A stretch of DNA of 64,000 nucleotides from positions 1,550,001 to 1,614,000 of the forward strand of contig CM007990.1 in NCBI GenBank assembly GCA_002189035.1. Direction: 5' to 3'. This DNA comes from Utricularia gibba (lineage: Eukaryota > Streptophyta > Magnoliopsida > Lamiales > Lentibulariaceae). Below are positions 42,455-52,990 of the stretch, in pieces (the first letter of the stretch is position 1; the number at the start of each line of letters is the position of its first letter). A program made the position numbers and the translations under genes. The notes beneath the pieces were generated by a model. It saw only the letters and a program-made list of their open reading frames with translations. It made no database searches and was not told the DNA's origin.

Positions 42455-43845
42455 ATCACCATCATCATCATTTTGAGAATCCACATAATATGTTTATGAG
42501 CTTCGATTAGCCATATTTTAATATTTGATACAAAGGCATGCTTCTAAAGTATTATTTCCCAATCTCAATCTCTTCATTGTGAGTGTTTGACAACCTACAC
42601 TAAGAGCACTTTTTGATGTTACAATGGATATCAGAAGAGTCAAGATATCTTTGATTAATCTAGCCAAAATAGAGTGATTTGTAGTGTTGGATTTTCATCA
42701 ACTCAAAAGATCAAAATGATCATTCATTGAAATTATGGTAGATGCCTTAATGTAAAAAGCAAAGTCATTATATGTAGAAAAAGATAAAATATGATCTATA
42801 TGTTCTTGTTCATTCATCATTGAAAAAGTAAACGTCGAAAAAGGTATAAAATTCAAATTAGATGTAGAAGTAGAAGTAGGAATATTTGAATTAGTAGTAG
42901 CATATTTTTGCTCATATAATGGATATGTAAGAAAAATAACTCTAGATTCACTGGTTTAAGTACCTATATGTTTAGAAATAAATTTTAGAATAGCATCAAT
43001 ATCTTTTACTTTAATTCTAAAATAAAAAATTATTGTCACAATAAATAAATGTAATTTGTTGAAAATTTTTCAAAAATTTTGTATGCATATGTTTAATAAT
43101 TTCACTACAATAAGAATTGCTTGAAAATTTGGAAAAAAACAAATACAATTTATTTAATACATTGAGAAATACCACTTAAAAGATCTGTGCAAATTAGTAA
43201 AATGGTTTTATAAGTTTAATCATTTCTCTATAATAATTTTATAAGGTACTTCAAAGTAGTAAAATTATTTGCAAGTACCCACTGAGAAAAAATTTACATT
43301 ATTTCAAGAAAGTCAATTAAATATTTTTTGAAATGAATAACAGTTTTCAACAAAGTGTATATCGAATTCACTCTAGTTGGACAGTCTAATTTAAATTTTT
43401 TATCACAAATGTCATAAGTATCACAAAGAAGCTTAAATAGTTGTTTTTTTTAATATTATATGACTTTAAAGTAGTCATGATGTTTTTTTATCAAAATCAA
43501 AATTGATTTACAATTTTTCAATTCATTTTGAACACATAAAATTAAAATATGATAAACATATCTTATATGAAAAAATACATCGTTTTAAAGAGAATTTATA
43601 TCAACTTTTAAAATTTTAATAGCATTAATGTTTGCATCAGCATTATTTAAGGAAATCAAAATTATTCATTCAAAAACGTCGTAACTTTGCAAACATCCGT
43701 AGTAAATTTAACAATAGTAGAAGCATTATGTGGAAATTCTCAAGGTTTATATTCTAATGTTATTTTATGCATAATCCATTTATTATCTATCAAAGTACAA
43801 GTAAAAACAATATAATGATTACAATTAATCCATTTCCAACCATAA
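42455..43845 (-). pseudogene. hAT transposase remnant (RICESLEEPER-like)
   Basis: On the minus strand, with many stops and frame changes, one reads in order CTLIDNKWIMHKITLEYKP, IVKFTTDVCKVTTFLNE, FHIRYVYHILILCVQNELK, FKLDCPTRVNSIYTLLKTVI, HFKKYLIDFLEI, and near 42,680-42,560 the dimerisation region TNHSILARLIKDILTL and SALSVGCQ. This order is that of BED-type hAT transposases. The N-terminal part is missing: the homology stops exactly where the second Harbinger element begins. Confidence 0.7.
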
Positions 43846-46800
43846 GAACATCTTTACTCATTTCTGGAAATGCTCATATGACATTTCTGGAAATGACTTA
43901 AAGGTTTTTGAAAATGGGTAAACTTGTTTCTCCTTTCTTCAAGAAACAAAAATGAGGAAGGCCCATTTTTGGCAAGGCATCAAATATCTCATTTTTCCCA
44001 CGAGACAAACGATTGTTTAATTTTTTCCCTTGTTTTGGATTCTGGATGCAGAGTTAGGGTACCCATGTCTTCTACTTAAAGGTAAATTTGTCAAAGCCAG
44101 GTTAATATAATCTAGATAAAAAGTAATTCTTTGATGGTATTAAGCACTCATTGTAAATGAGTCCGCCGATTTTGGCAGAATAGTGATTCTCTCAAGTAGT
44201 TCATTGTCCATTTATGCATTTCTCACTCCTTTCCAAAAAACCCAATCGCTTAACGTAATCTTTCGTTCTTAATATGATTTATCTAGATTTATACTATTTC
44301 GTTTTATCTAGTTGTATTCTTTTATGTTTCTCTCCCATATCAACTTGGAATGTTACATTTGATTTGGAATTTCGCAATGAAACGGCTTTGTACTATTTTC
44401 TTGGTTATGAATTTTGTGTGCTTTTGCTGTAAATGTAATAATACCTTTCTTCTTGCACCATTTCTTAGTGGATATAATTTTAATTTTTAACATTAACAGT
44501 CAAAATTCACAATCATATCTTCTAGGCTAATGATATTCCTTCTCGGCCACTAGATATGCAACTACCTTTTTTTTAAGGTAGTTTATTCTTCTATAAGAGG
44601 TTTGATCATTTTTTTTTGTAGAACAGCCGATCAGGGACTACAATCATAAAGATAGAGCGATAAAGATAAGTGGATCCTAATTTTGACTTAGCTAAATACT
44701 AGTAAGGATCTGATTCATGGAGCTTATTAAAAGGAAAAAAAGTTTTTTAAAGAAAGTTGTTGACTACTACCATGAAGCTACTGTCGTTTCTCATAGTACT
44801 AATACTATAAGACATCAATTGATTAGTTTGAGTCAAGATTGTATCAAATTCAGAGGTTGTATGTATAGAGTCATGACAAGGGGAAGAAGTGGTTATAATG
44901 ATTACGAATTTTAGCAACATGCATTGAAATTAACAAACATGAAGGGAAGAAAGATTTTATAGATATCAAGTGTTGGGATATCTTACATTTAGAGTCAAAG
45001 TGTATGTCGGTACATAAAATTGCATTTTCTATCATTTACCTATTACTTTTATCATAGTATAGATGCGTGTATGTTTTTTTTGCTAGATTTCAAGATTATT
45101 AGATGAAGGTTTCACAATGGGATCAAATGATCTAGGGACTCCACCTTCACACTTCTTCATTGTCGAAAAAGAATCAAAATCTTTAGGATAATAGACAGCT
45201 AAGCGTAAATAGGAACAAAATGAAGTGATTGACTCTATTTATTCTTTCAAGAAGAAAGCATTTGGGAGATACATGAATGGTATCTCGGGCCTTCATCAGG
45301 ATATTCAAAAGAAAACTGATGTGATGTCGGTATTTAATTAGATATATTATTTGAATGTGCTTGATAGATTTTTCAAAAAGGATGTAAGTAAGATGACCCC
45401 TTAATAAAGAATGATGCATGAAATGGCCTTTCATGGTTTTGCAAATGTAAAATTGTTAACTAGAGATAAAGGTACATCAAAGAGAACGTGGATGATGAAA
45501 TTATCGATTTTTATGATGATTGATAAGCTTCATGGTCTTTATTTTGTTGCTAAATGAAAATAAAAAGGGTTGTTAGCAATACAAGTGGTTCGTGGAATTT
45601 AGTCTGTTTGCCTATTTAAGGTTCATGTATCCATATGATTTCCTCACTCAATTATTACCATTAATCCATTATTTCCCAAACCTTTCCATTTTTTTGTTGA
45701 GGATAACACAGATTATGAAGCAATTGTTGAAGAAGAATATTAATTTATTCTTCAATGACTCAAATGAGGAGCCACAAAAACCTTCTCGACAACGACATCC
45801 ATGGCAACAAGTTGAACGCAATCGTGAATTAGAACATGAAAGGTTGGTAGTTGATTATTTTTGCAACAACCCAACTTACAAATGAACAATTCCGTAGTAG
45901 ATTTAGAATGAACCGTTCTTTATTTGAAAGAATTTCTAAGACTATCAAATATCAAGATTACTACTTTCAAGACAAAGTGGATTGCATAGATTGTCTAAGG
46001 TTAAAACTTTACAATAGTGCATGCTGCTATGCAATTGTTAGCTTTTGGTTCAAGTGGTGATAGTGTTGATTAATATATTCGAATTGGAGAGACAACATCC
46101 ATCAAGTGTATTTGTTATTTTGTTACTGTCATTCACTCTTGTTTTTTAGACTAATATTTACGATCACCCACAATAGAAGATTTGAAGTGTTTGCTTGCTT
46201 AGAGTGAGGCTAGGAGGTTTCCTAGAATGCTTGGAAGAGTGGATTGCGGGCATTGTGAGTGGAAAAATTGTTCAATGGCATGACAAGATCAATTTAAATA
46301 TGCAGACCATCGTAAACCATCATTCATGTTAGAAGCTGTGACATATGTTAATATATGGATTTGGCACGTATTTTTTGGAATGCTAGGTGCGAATAATGAT
46401 ACCAATATTTTATGGCATTCTCATTTACTAAATAAGTTACATAATGAGATTTCACCATGAGTCCAATTCACTATCAATGGTACTAATTACAACATGAGAT
46501 ATTACTATGCTGATAGCATTTATCCAGAATCGGTTATGTCTGTGAAATCTATTATACTGCCACAAAGTTGAAAAACTCGTTGTTATGCTAGATTCTAGGA
46601 GAATGCTAAAAAAGACATAGAGCGTACTTTTAGGATAATACAAAGTAGGTTTGAAATATTAATGTCTCCTAGAAGAGTTTGAGATCGAAAAACTTTAGGA
46701 GATATTATATATGCATGTATCATATTACATTATATGATTGTAGAAGATGAATGTTATATCATTCTTGGAAGCAATACTATGGATGAATATGAAAGATCTA

Positions 46801-47150
46801 CGATTATCGAACCACTGGAAATTTATAGGGATGTTGGGATCAATATGCAAAATTATTTTATTTAAGTCGAATAGAGCATTCATATGATATAGGCATCCAA
46901 CGATGGCTAAAAAATGATATGGTTGAGAAGATCTAGGTAAACTTTAATTGATTTCTAAATTTTTTATGGTATTTCAAATAATTTCATTCCATAATTTTGT
47001 AATATCATTTATCAATCTTAATATTTAAAATTAAAATGCAGTTTTGAATCTTTATTTTAATATTATTTTAATATTACAATTTCCAAAAATTCAAAAATTC
47101 AATTTTCGAAAATGCCATGTCAGTGTTTCCGGATATTGATAAATATGTTC
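43846..47150 (+). mobile_element. Decayed PIF/Harbinger transposon, about 3.3 kb
   Basis: Left end GAACATCTTTACTCATTTC and the complement of the right end (GAACATATTTATCAATATC) match well, and the similarity continues for about 39 bases. Flanking triplets are TAA (43,843) and TCA (47,151), one base different, as expected for an old three-base duplication. The interior holds a broken Harbinger transposase. It begins just where hAT homology ends, so it may have inserted into that hAT element. Confidence 0.65.
45700..46870 (+). pseudogene. Harbinger transposase of the second element, broken
   Basis: Pieces in order: RQRHPWQQVERNRELEHERL, VVDYFCNNPTY, then after a frame change NEQFRSRFRMNRSLFERISK, DSVDYIRIGETTSIK-like sequence, TIEDLKCLLA, WKNCSMA, FTINGTNYNMRYYYADSIYP, KDIERTFRIIQSRFEILMSP and KTLGDIIYACIILHYMIVED. 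It is the same family as the transposase at 23.0 kb. Several stops and frameshifts show it is dead. Confidence 0.7.
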
Positions 47151-47792
47151 TCACAAGTCAAAGAAAACATGCATTATGTACTTGCAAATAAATAAATAAG
47201 TTCTAAATGCATAGATTTAAATTCATTGAAGGTACATCTAGTTTTCTTAGTACTGAATTTTTAATAACTAGGATTGAGTGTTAATAAAGCAAAAGAGTAA
47301 AAGTAAAACATGATGTTTGATATATGGGATAAATTATACTAAGGGATAATTTATACTATGAATATAGGATAAAATAATGGGAGGGGAATGGTTGAAATAA
47401 AATTATTCATACTATGAAATGTCTATTTTACCGTTCAATTTGTGGAAATATAATTCCTGCTTGAGTTTTGCTTTCGCTCTTCACAGCGTAGTTGCCTTCA
47501 CCCCTCACGCGTGTATCATTAGGGTTCAACGTTCCAAGACAACGAAGGTTAATTTCTGTCTCTTCTTGACATTTTTGGGTTATTTGGGTTGTATTTTGAG
47601 GGTTTTCAATAAAGTGAGTCTTTTGAAGGAATCTGACTATTATGAAGACTTACTTTCAATTTTTGAATGAATAATATTTTCTTGTTATTTGAATTGTTAG
47701 GTATCATAGGTAATAGGCAACAAAAAAAGCTCTGTTGGTTGATGTTGTGTAAATCGTTCTTATTTACACAAGAATGCACTATTTGAATTGCA

Positions 47793-49054
47793 TTGATACT
47801 TTTTTTGCTATGGAGACAACTTATCAAAGCTAGATCACCAACAAGACACACAATACGTGATAAGATACCGAGACAAGCTAGGTACATGAATAATTTGGTG
47901 AGCGATTTTAGAGATGCTGTTCACGATAATCTGCGTCTACGAACGGATACTTTCAATAAGCTATGTGTTCTTCTACAACATCGCAGTAGATTCAAATCAG
48001 GTAAGTATGTGAGTGTCCAAGAAATGGTGGCATCCTTTTTACGAGTGCTTGCACACCATAGAAAGCAACGAGAGCAGAAGTTGTACTTTTATCGTTCTAC
48101 TGAGATTGTGAATCGATGGTTTCATATTGTCCTCCGAGCAGTACTAAAACTACAGAAATTTATGTTCATCAAACCCCATCAGATAGTAGATTCTAGTCCA
48201 TTTAGCTATTTTGAGGTATGAGTTTCTTATGTCAAAGTTGTTGATAAAATTGTTGATTCTTTTAGTTATTGTGACTTTTTGTTTTAGAATTGTCCTGGAG
48301 CTCTGGATGGTATCTATATAGATGTAACAGTTAAGGAAGTAGAGAAGCCTCGTTGGAGAACATGCAAAGGAACAATTGTGACAAACGTACTAGGGGTGTA
48401 TGATGAAGAAATGAACTTTATATATGTTCTTGCTGGTTGGGAGGGATCGGCAGCTGATAGTCAAGTTCTTGGTGATGTTCTTACAAGACAGCCTAGTTTT
48501 CGAGTTCCACGAGGTGATGTGTTGAATTTTCAGTGAAAAATAAGATTTATATGTGATTCACTAATTGTTATGTGTTGAATTTTTAAGAATTTGTATGTAT
48601 TCATTGTAGGTCGATACTATCTTGTGAACTATGGTTACTCAAATAGTAAGGGCTTTTTGACACTATATAGAAGCATTCGATATCACTTGAAAGAATGGGG
48701 CCAAAGCAGTCAAGCACCACTAAACGAGCAAGAATACTTCAACATGCGCCATGCCAAAGCTAGAAATGTAATTGAGAGGGCATGGGGTTTGATGAAAAAG
48801 CAATGGGGAGTATTACGCAGCCCTTCATTTTATGTTATAGAATGACAAATATAATCTTAGCATGCACAATATTGCACAACTTCATTCGTAGAGAAATGAA
48901 TGTGGATCCATTTGAAGTTGAAGTAGGCGAGCAATATAAGGAAGAAATTGTTAGCAACCATATTAGCACAATAAAGACTTCACAAGCTTGGACAACATGG
49001 CGGGATAACCTAGCATCTAATATGTATCAACAATGGTTGTCTAGACGGCATTAG
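47793..49054 (+). pseudogene. Harbinger transposase of the third element, nearly intact
   Basis: HARBI1/ALP1-like DDE nuclease. Probable exons are 47,8xx-48,215, 48,289 to about 48,512, and about 48,609 to 49,054, with GT-AG borders. The N-terminal region includes SGKYVSVQEMVASFLRVLAH. The catalytic triad is visible: D in GALDGIYIDV, D in GWEGSAADSQVL, E in RNVIERAWGLMKKQWGVL. After SPSFY the frame changes by one base (near 48,830) into MTNIILACTILHNFIRREMN, the normal next block; the frame ends at 49,054. Either one base is missing here or the gene is recently dead. Confidence 0.72.
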
Positions 49055-50214
49055 AGATTATTGTTATTTTTATTTGAGGTTAGAATTATTTTTTTTTACT
49101 GTTGATATATTTTCCCATATTGAGTTGTTACAAGAAAATATATTTTCTTGTTTGCTAGTGTGACATGTTGTCTACAAAAATATGTTCTTGTTCATAGTTA
49201 ATAACATGGAAAACTGAATTTTGTTTGTTGACTTAGTATTCCTTATTGCATTTTTCTAGATGTTGGTAATTTAATAATTATAAATTTGAATGCATTAATA
49301 TGCATGAGAAGTAGCTTACCGGGCCTAAGTTGATGTAATTATAAATTCCTTTTTCCTCATTTTTTTGGGAAATGTGCGTAGATGACTTTAGGCAAAATTT
49401 GATGTATTTCAATTTTCATTGATTTTATTTTACACTCTAAAGATTACCCACTTTCCATGGCTCTTGGTGCAAGATGTCTCTCCCTATCTCTGTACATCTC
49501 ATCCATTAGATAACAGTTATTTCATCTTGCATTTCAGCTGATTGAATGCCCATCTATTTATGAGCTGATGGTGTGCTGATATTTTTAAGTGGGAGTAGGC
49601 AAATCATGATCCTGACATGTTCAGCGTGTAAAAACTGGACGGCTTCAACGAGCCTGTAAGCCTATTGAAGTTAGGGACCTCATGTCAACAACGGAAACCG
49701 TCAGCATAATTAGGCAGCAAATGATCCTCCCCTTTTTTGTTCAAGTGATGTAACTACAACACTCCGATTCAAGTGACTCGCATCCAAAATTTTTTGAGCA
49801 TTCAACAACTTAAATGGAGACAACAAAATTTTATAGAATAAAATTAATGCTACTAAATGGAGACCACAAATGAACCAAAATATAGCTAAAGAAAACATGC
49901 ATTCTTAGACTTGATAACAATAAGATTCATTACATCTGATAAAAAAAATAAAATCATAGAGTTTCATTAACATCTGCAAAATAGATAGCATAAGCATGGA
50001 GCACCCATGCATCGAAACAACTTAACTTCAACACTAGAGTTCCATTAAGATCTGACCAACTAGATGACTTTGTTCAACCTCATTCATAGTTAGTAAACAA
50101 TTGACTTTTGCTGAATCATTGAGTAGTTTGGACGAAACAACAAGTCGATTAGTAACACTCATTCCCATACTAGAAATTATAGTACTTATTTTTTTCTTTC
50201 ATTCATATCAACAC

Positions 50215-50968
50215 CCAACATTTCTGCTGCCGGCAGAATTGTGTCCCTGTTCTTCAACGCAAGAGCTTCAAGTTGATCTTATAATCTGGTTATGAGAAGA
50301 ATAGTGTCATCAGGAGCCTTTCGTTTCCCTTTCCTTCCATTTCCACCACCAGAACCATGTACATTAACAGCAGATGAATCACCAAAGGAAGACAAGGGGT
50401 CTTGCGAAGTTCTAGCAACATCTTGCATTTCTTTGGTCTCTTATATATCCTCTAATCCTACAGATTGTATGTCTTCATCTATGGCTCGATCACCATCAGC
50501 TCGATCTTTCCCAAAAATGTTACGCCAGTCCTCATAGAACGGGAATGATTTGTCTTTCATGGCTGAGAATACAACAGAATTAAATTTATTAAATAATGTT
50601 ACCTGAAGCAGTTCATTCCAATGCTCCTCTGTAGCATCAATCAATTTTATAATTGAGTTGAAACTATTACTAGATTTTGAAAGAAAATCATGCACTATGC
50701 TCCACTCTTTTTTCGAAATCTTAATCTTCGATTCGATGTGTGAATTGGCCTTAAGATTAGAATTTAGAAACTTCGATTGCATTTCTTTCTCGAGGGTGTG
50801 CAGGTAGTTGGCCCTAAAACCATTCTCACACTTGCCTCCATTCACTACAAAATGCTTGAGACAACAGATGAATGTTGCTTCCTACGTTGGAGTCCAAGAA
50901 CGACGTTGTCGCTTTGATTTTCCGCTAGCATCTTCCATGGGAAGAGAACTAGGGCAATTATTGTCCAT
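50215..50968 (-). pseudogene. Harbinger accessory Myb/SANT-like gene, two stops
   Basis: Minus-strand frame from 50,968 (MDNNCPSSLPMEDASGKSKR) continues RSWTPT, a TAG stop (near 50,884), then EATFICCLKHFVVNGGKCEN, ANYLHTLEKEMQSKF, KKEWSIVHDFLSKSSN and FPFYEDWRNIFGKDRADGD. A second stop near 50,440 precedes a basic tail (GRKGKRKAPDD). This matches Myb/SANT-like DNA-binding proteins (L10-interacting MYB type) that partner Harbinger transposases. The first stop needs only one base change from a glutamine codon. Confidence 0.65.
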
Positions 50969-51156
50969 TTTAGGAATATTTAAATACAAAGGGTAAAAAG
51001 GTAAATTTCTTTTATAAAATAATAATAACTTATTGTTTTCCCATCTTTATTCGAAATATACCAAACACCTCGTAAATTATTATCCTGTCATATATTTACT
51101 CTTATCCCAAATAAAAATTATCCTAGATATAAATTATTCATGTATCAAACATATTC

Positions 51157-51714
51157 TAATTGTATATAAATACTAATTTTGAGATTTCCAAAACCAATGT
51201 GGAATGTTTGGACATCTCCTTCAATAATAAAGACTCTATATATAAGAAGTGATGAGTTTAAAACAAAACACAAGCAAACCATCAAAAACAGCAACTAGAA
51301 TTAATAAAAGTAGAGAAACACAACCAAATAGAAACGTTGAGGATAAGATAAGGTAAGAAACTCCATATCCACACAACTGGTATTCATATTCCAAAGCAGG
51401 GGACACCACCACAAAAACTCCATTAAAAAGATCAAAATACGCTTCTTCTAGTGCCATTCTTAGCCACTTGCTCTCTGCATTTTGAATTTGATCCTTGGTT
51501 AAGTGGGCGATTCTGTTGATCACTCCAACAAGAAGATAGAAGAAAAATTGTATGCTTCGACACAATCCCCCACCTCCAAACAATCCTTGTGCTCGAGTGA
51601 TGCTTTACAAGTGTCACTTCCTATTGTGAATGCTTCTTTATGACCTTTATTGGTATTCATCTTCCCCTTTTTTTTGGAGGAAAATCATGCGATTTTACAT
51701 TGCAAGCTACGGTC
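51157..51714. other. Spacer between the Harbinger element and the first GST
   Basis: A 115-codon minus-strand frame (51,583-51,236) is present but resembles no family I recognise; it could be a remnant. Nothing else seen. Confidence 0.3.
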
Positions 51715-51870
51715 TGCTTCAAGTATTTTCATAATATTTATTTTTGCACTATAAAGTCTGCGATTTTAAATAAATTTATTTAATTTCCAACTTATGCATG
51801 CAATGACGCACAAAATGGTGGGGTTGGTGTTATGAGCCATAAAGAAATATGAATTTAAATGTCATCACTC

Positions 51871-51890
51871 TGACGACACTGCATACGTCA
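51871..51890 (+). promoter_or_regulatory. as-1-like pair of TGACG motifs upstream of GST copy 1
   Basis: TGACG at 51,871 and an inverted copy (ACGTCA) at 51,885, about 40 bases before the TATA box. as-1-type elements are bound by TGA bZIP factors and drive many tau GST genes in response to xenobiotics, auxin or salicylate. The role here is inferred. Copy 2 keeps only the second motif. Confidence 0.45.
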
Positions 51891-51927
51891 TACCTTCTGA
51901 AGAAGCACCAGCATAGTTGCAGCTTCT

Positions 51928-51936
51928 ATATAAATG
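51928..51936 (+). promoter_or_regulatory. TATA box of GST copy 1
   Basis: TATATAAAT, about 85 bases before the start codon. The matching position in copy 2 reads CTATACAAC, a weaker TATA. Confidence 0.6.
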
Positions 51937-52021
51937 TGCACAAGGTAACACAATTTCCCACCAACGAATTCTCATCACAAGTCTTTTTTTTTCTGTCTCT
52001 GATTTGCACATCTCAAACTCC

Positions 52022-52829
52022 ATGGCTGCAGAATCGGCACAAGTGAAGCTTTTGGGTATAAGGCAAAGCCCATTTGTACTGAGGGCGCGTATAGCCCTCC
52101 ACCTTAAGTCCGTGGAGTCCGAGTTCCTCGAGGAACATTTTCCTGGTAAGAGCGAACTCCTCCTCAAATCCAATCCTGTTATGAAGAAAGTTCCCGTTCT
52201 CATCCACGGGGATGTCCCAATCTCTGAATCTCTCGTGATTCTTCACTACATCGATGAAACCTGGTCCCAGGGATACCCGATCCTCCCTTCTCATCCCCAC
52301 GACCGCGCTGTTGCCCGGTTCTGGGCTTCCTACATCGACGAAAAGGTACGATTTTGGAATAGTCCTTATGCCTGGGAGTGCGTGTGAATCCGATTTACAC
52401 TACGAATTTGTTGATTTAATAGTACTTTCCGAGCTCATTTTTGTTTGCTCTGTTGTAGTGGTTTCCATCTGTTAGAGGCATCATGCTGACAGAAGGAGAA
52501 GAGTTGAGAAAGAACGTAGAGGGAGCCACAGAAGCAGTTGCGTTGTTGGAAAATGCTTTTGTGGGTATAAGCAAAGGGAGTAAATTCTTCGGGGAGAAAC
52601 CATCGGATATCTGGACATTGCGGCAGGATGCTTTCTCCAATGGTTGGATGTTATCGAGGCACTGTCTGGTGTGAAGTTCATCGACGAGATCAAGACTCCG
52701 AATTTGTTCCATTGGGCTCAATATTTCACCTCCGACCCGGCGGTGAAGGATCTTTTGCCCCAGAACGAAGAGCTCGTGGAGTTCGCTAAGTTCCTCATCA
52801 GCAGGTTCAAAGCTCCGGCGAAGAACTAA
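52022..52829 (+). CDS. Tau-class glutathione S-transferase, copy 1, with a one-base frame break
   Basis: Tau GSTs conjugate glutathione to electrophiles and act in detoxification and stress. Exons 52,022-52,345 and 52,459-52,829, with the single intron at the usual tau position (after YIDEK). The N-terminal thioredoxin-fold domain is intact: QVKLLGIRQSPFVLRARIAL has the serine expected for catalysis, and VPVLIHGDVPISESLVILHY has the glutathione-binding ES pair. In exon 2, copy 2 reads GGAGGAGAAACC but this copy reads GGGGAGAAACC (52,591), one base shorter. The frame then leaves the family, and its proper continuation (VIEALSGVKFIDEIKTPNLF to FKAPAKN) lies in another frame. Exon 2 is 371 bases against 372 in copy 2. 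As written the protein would lose most of its C-terminal domain. Confidence 0.85.
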
Positions 52830-52990
52830 GTCTTTCCACGGTGCTTCTCGTTACATTTGTATGTTGCGCGCTTTTCCCGTTGCTGTTGGCGAGTGGGTAT
52901 TGTATGCGAAGACTTAGTAAGGTTTCTTTGACACAATCAATTAACTAATTTCCAAAATCAAGTGGGCAAAGCTCGGATATGAGTAGACAC

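Larger units (their letters stand above)
47309..51156 (+). mobile_element. PIF/Harbinger transposon, about 3.8 kb, with two divergent genes
   Basis: Left end CATGATGTTTGATATATGGG and the complement of the right end (GAATATGTTTGATACATGAA) match, with further similarity inward. Inside are a transposase on the plus strand and a Myb/SANT-like gene on the minus strand, pointing towards each other. Exact ends and the three-base duplication (AAA or TAA) are uncertain. Of the three Harbinger elements it has the best preserved transposase. Confidence 0.7.
51715..52990 (+). repeat. Tandem duplication unit, copy 1 (GST gene plus flanks)
   Basis: Matches 56,660-57,950 through promoter, both exons and about 150 bases of 3' flank. 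Shared blocks outside the coding region include ATTTTCATAATATTTAT, ACTTATGCATGCAATGACGC and ATCAATTAACTAATTTCC. Confidence 0.75.

Noticed and set aside
51236-51660. Minus-strand gene upstream of GST copy 1
   Set aside because: A 115-codon frame with a hydrophobic end, but no family match, no supporting splice sites and no start context better than chance.
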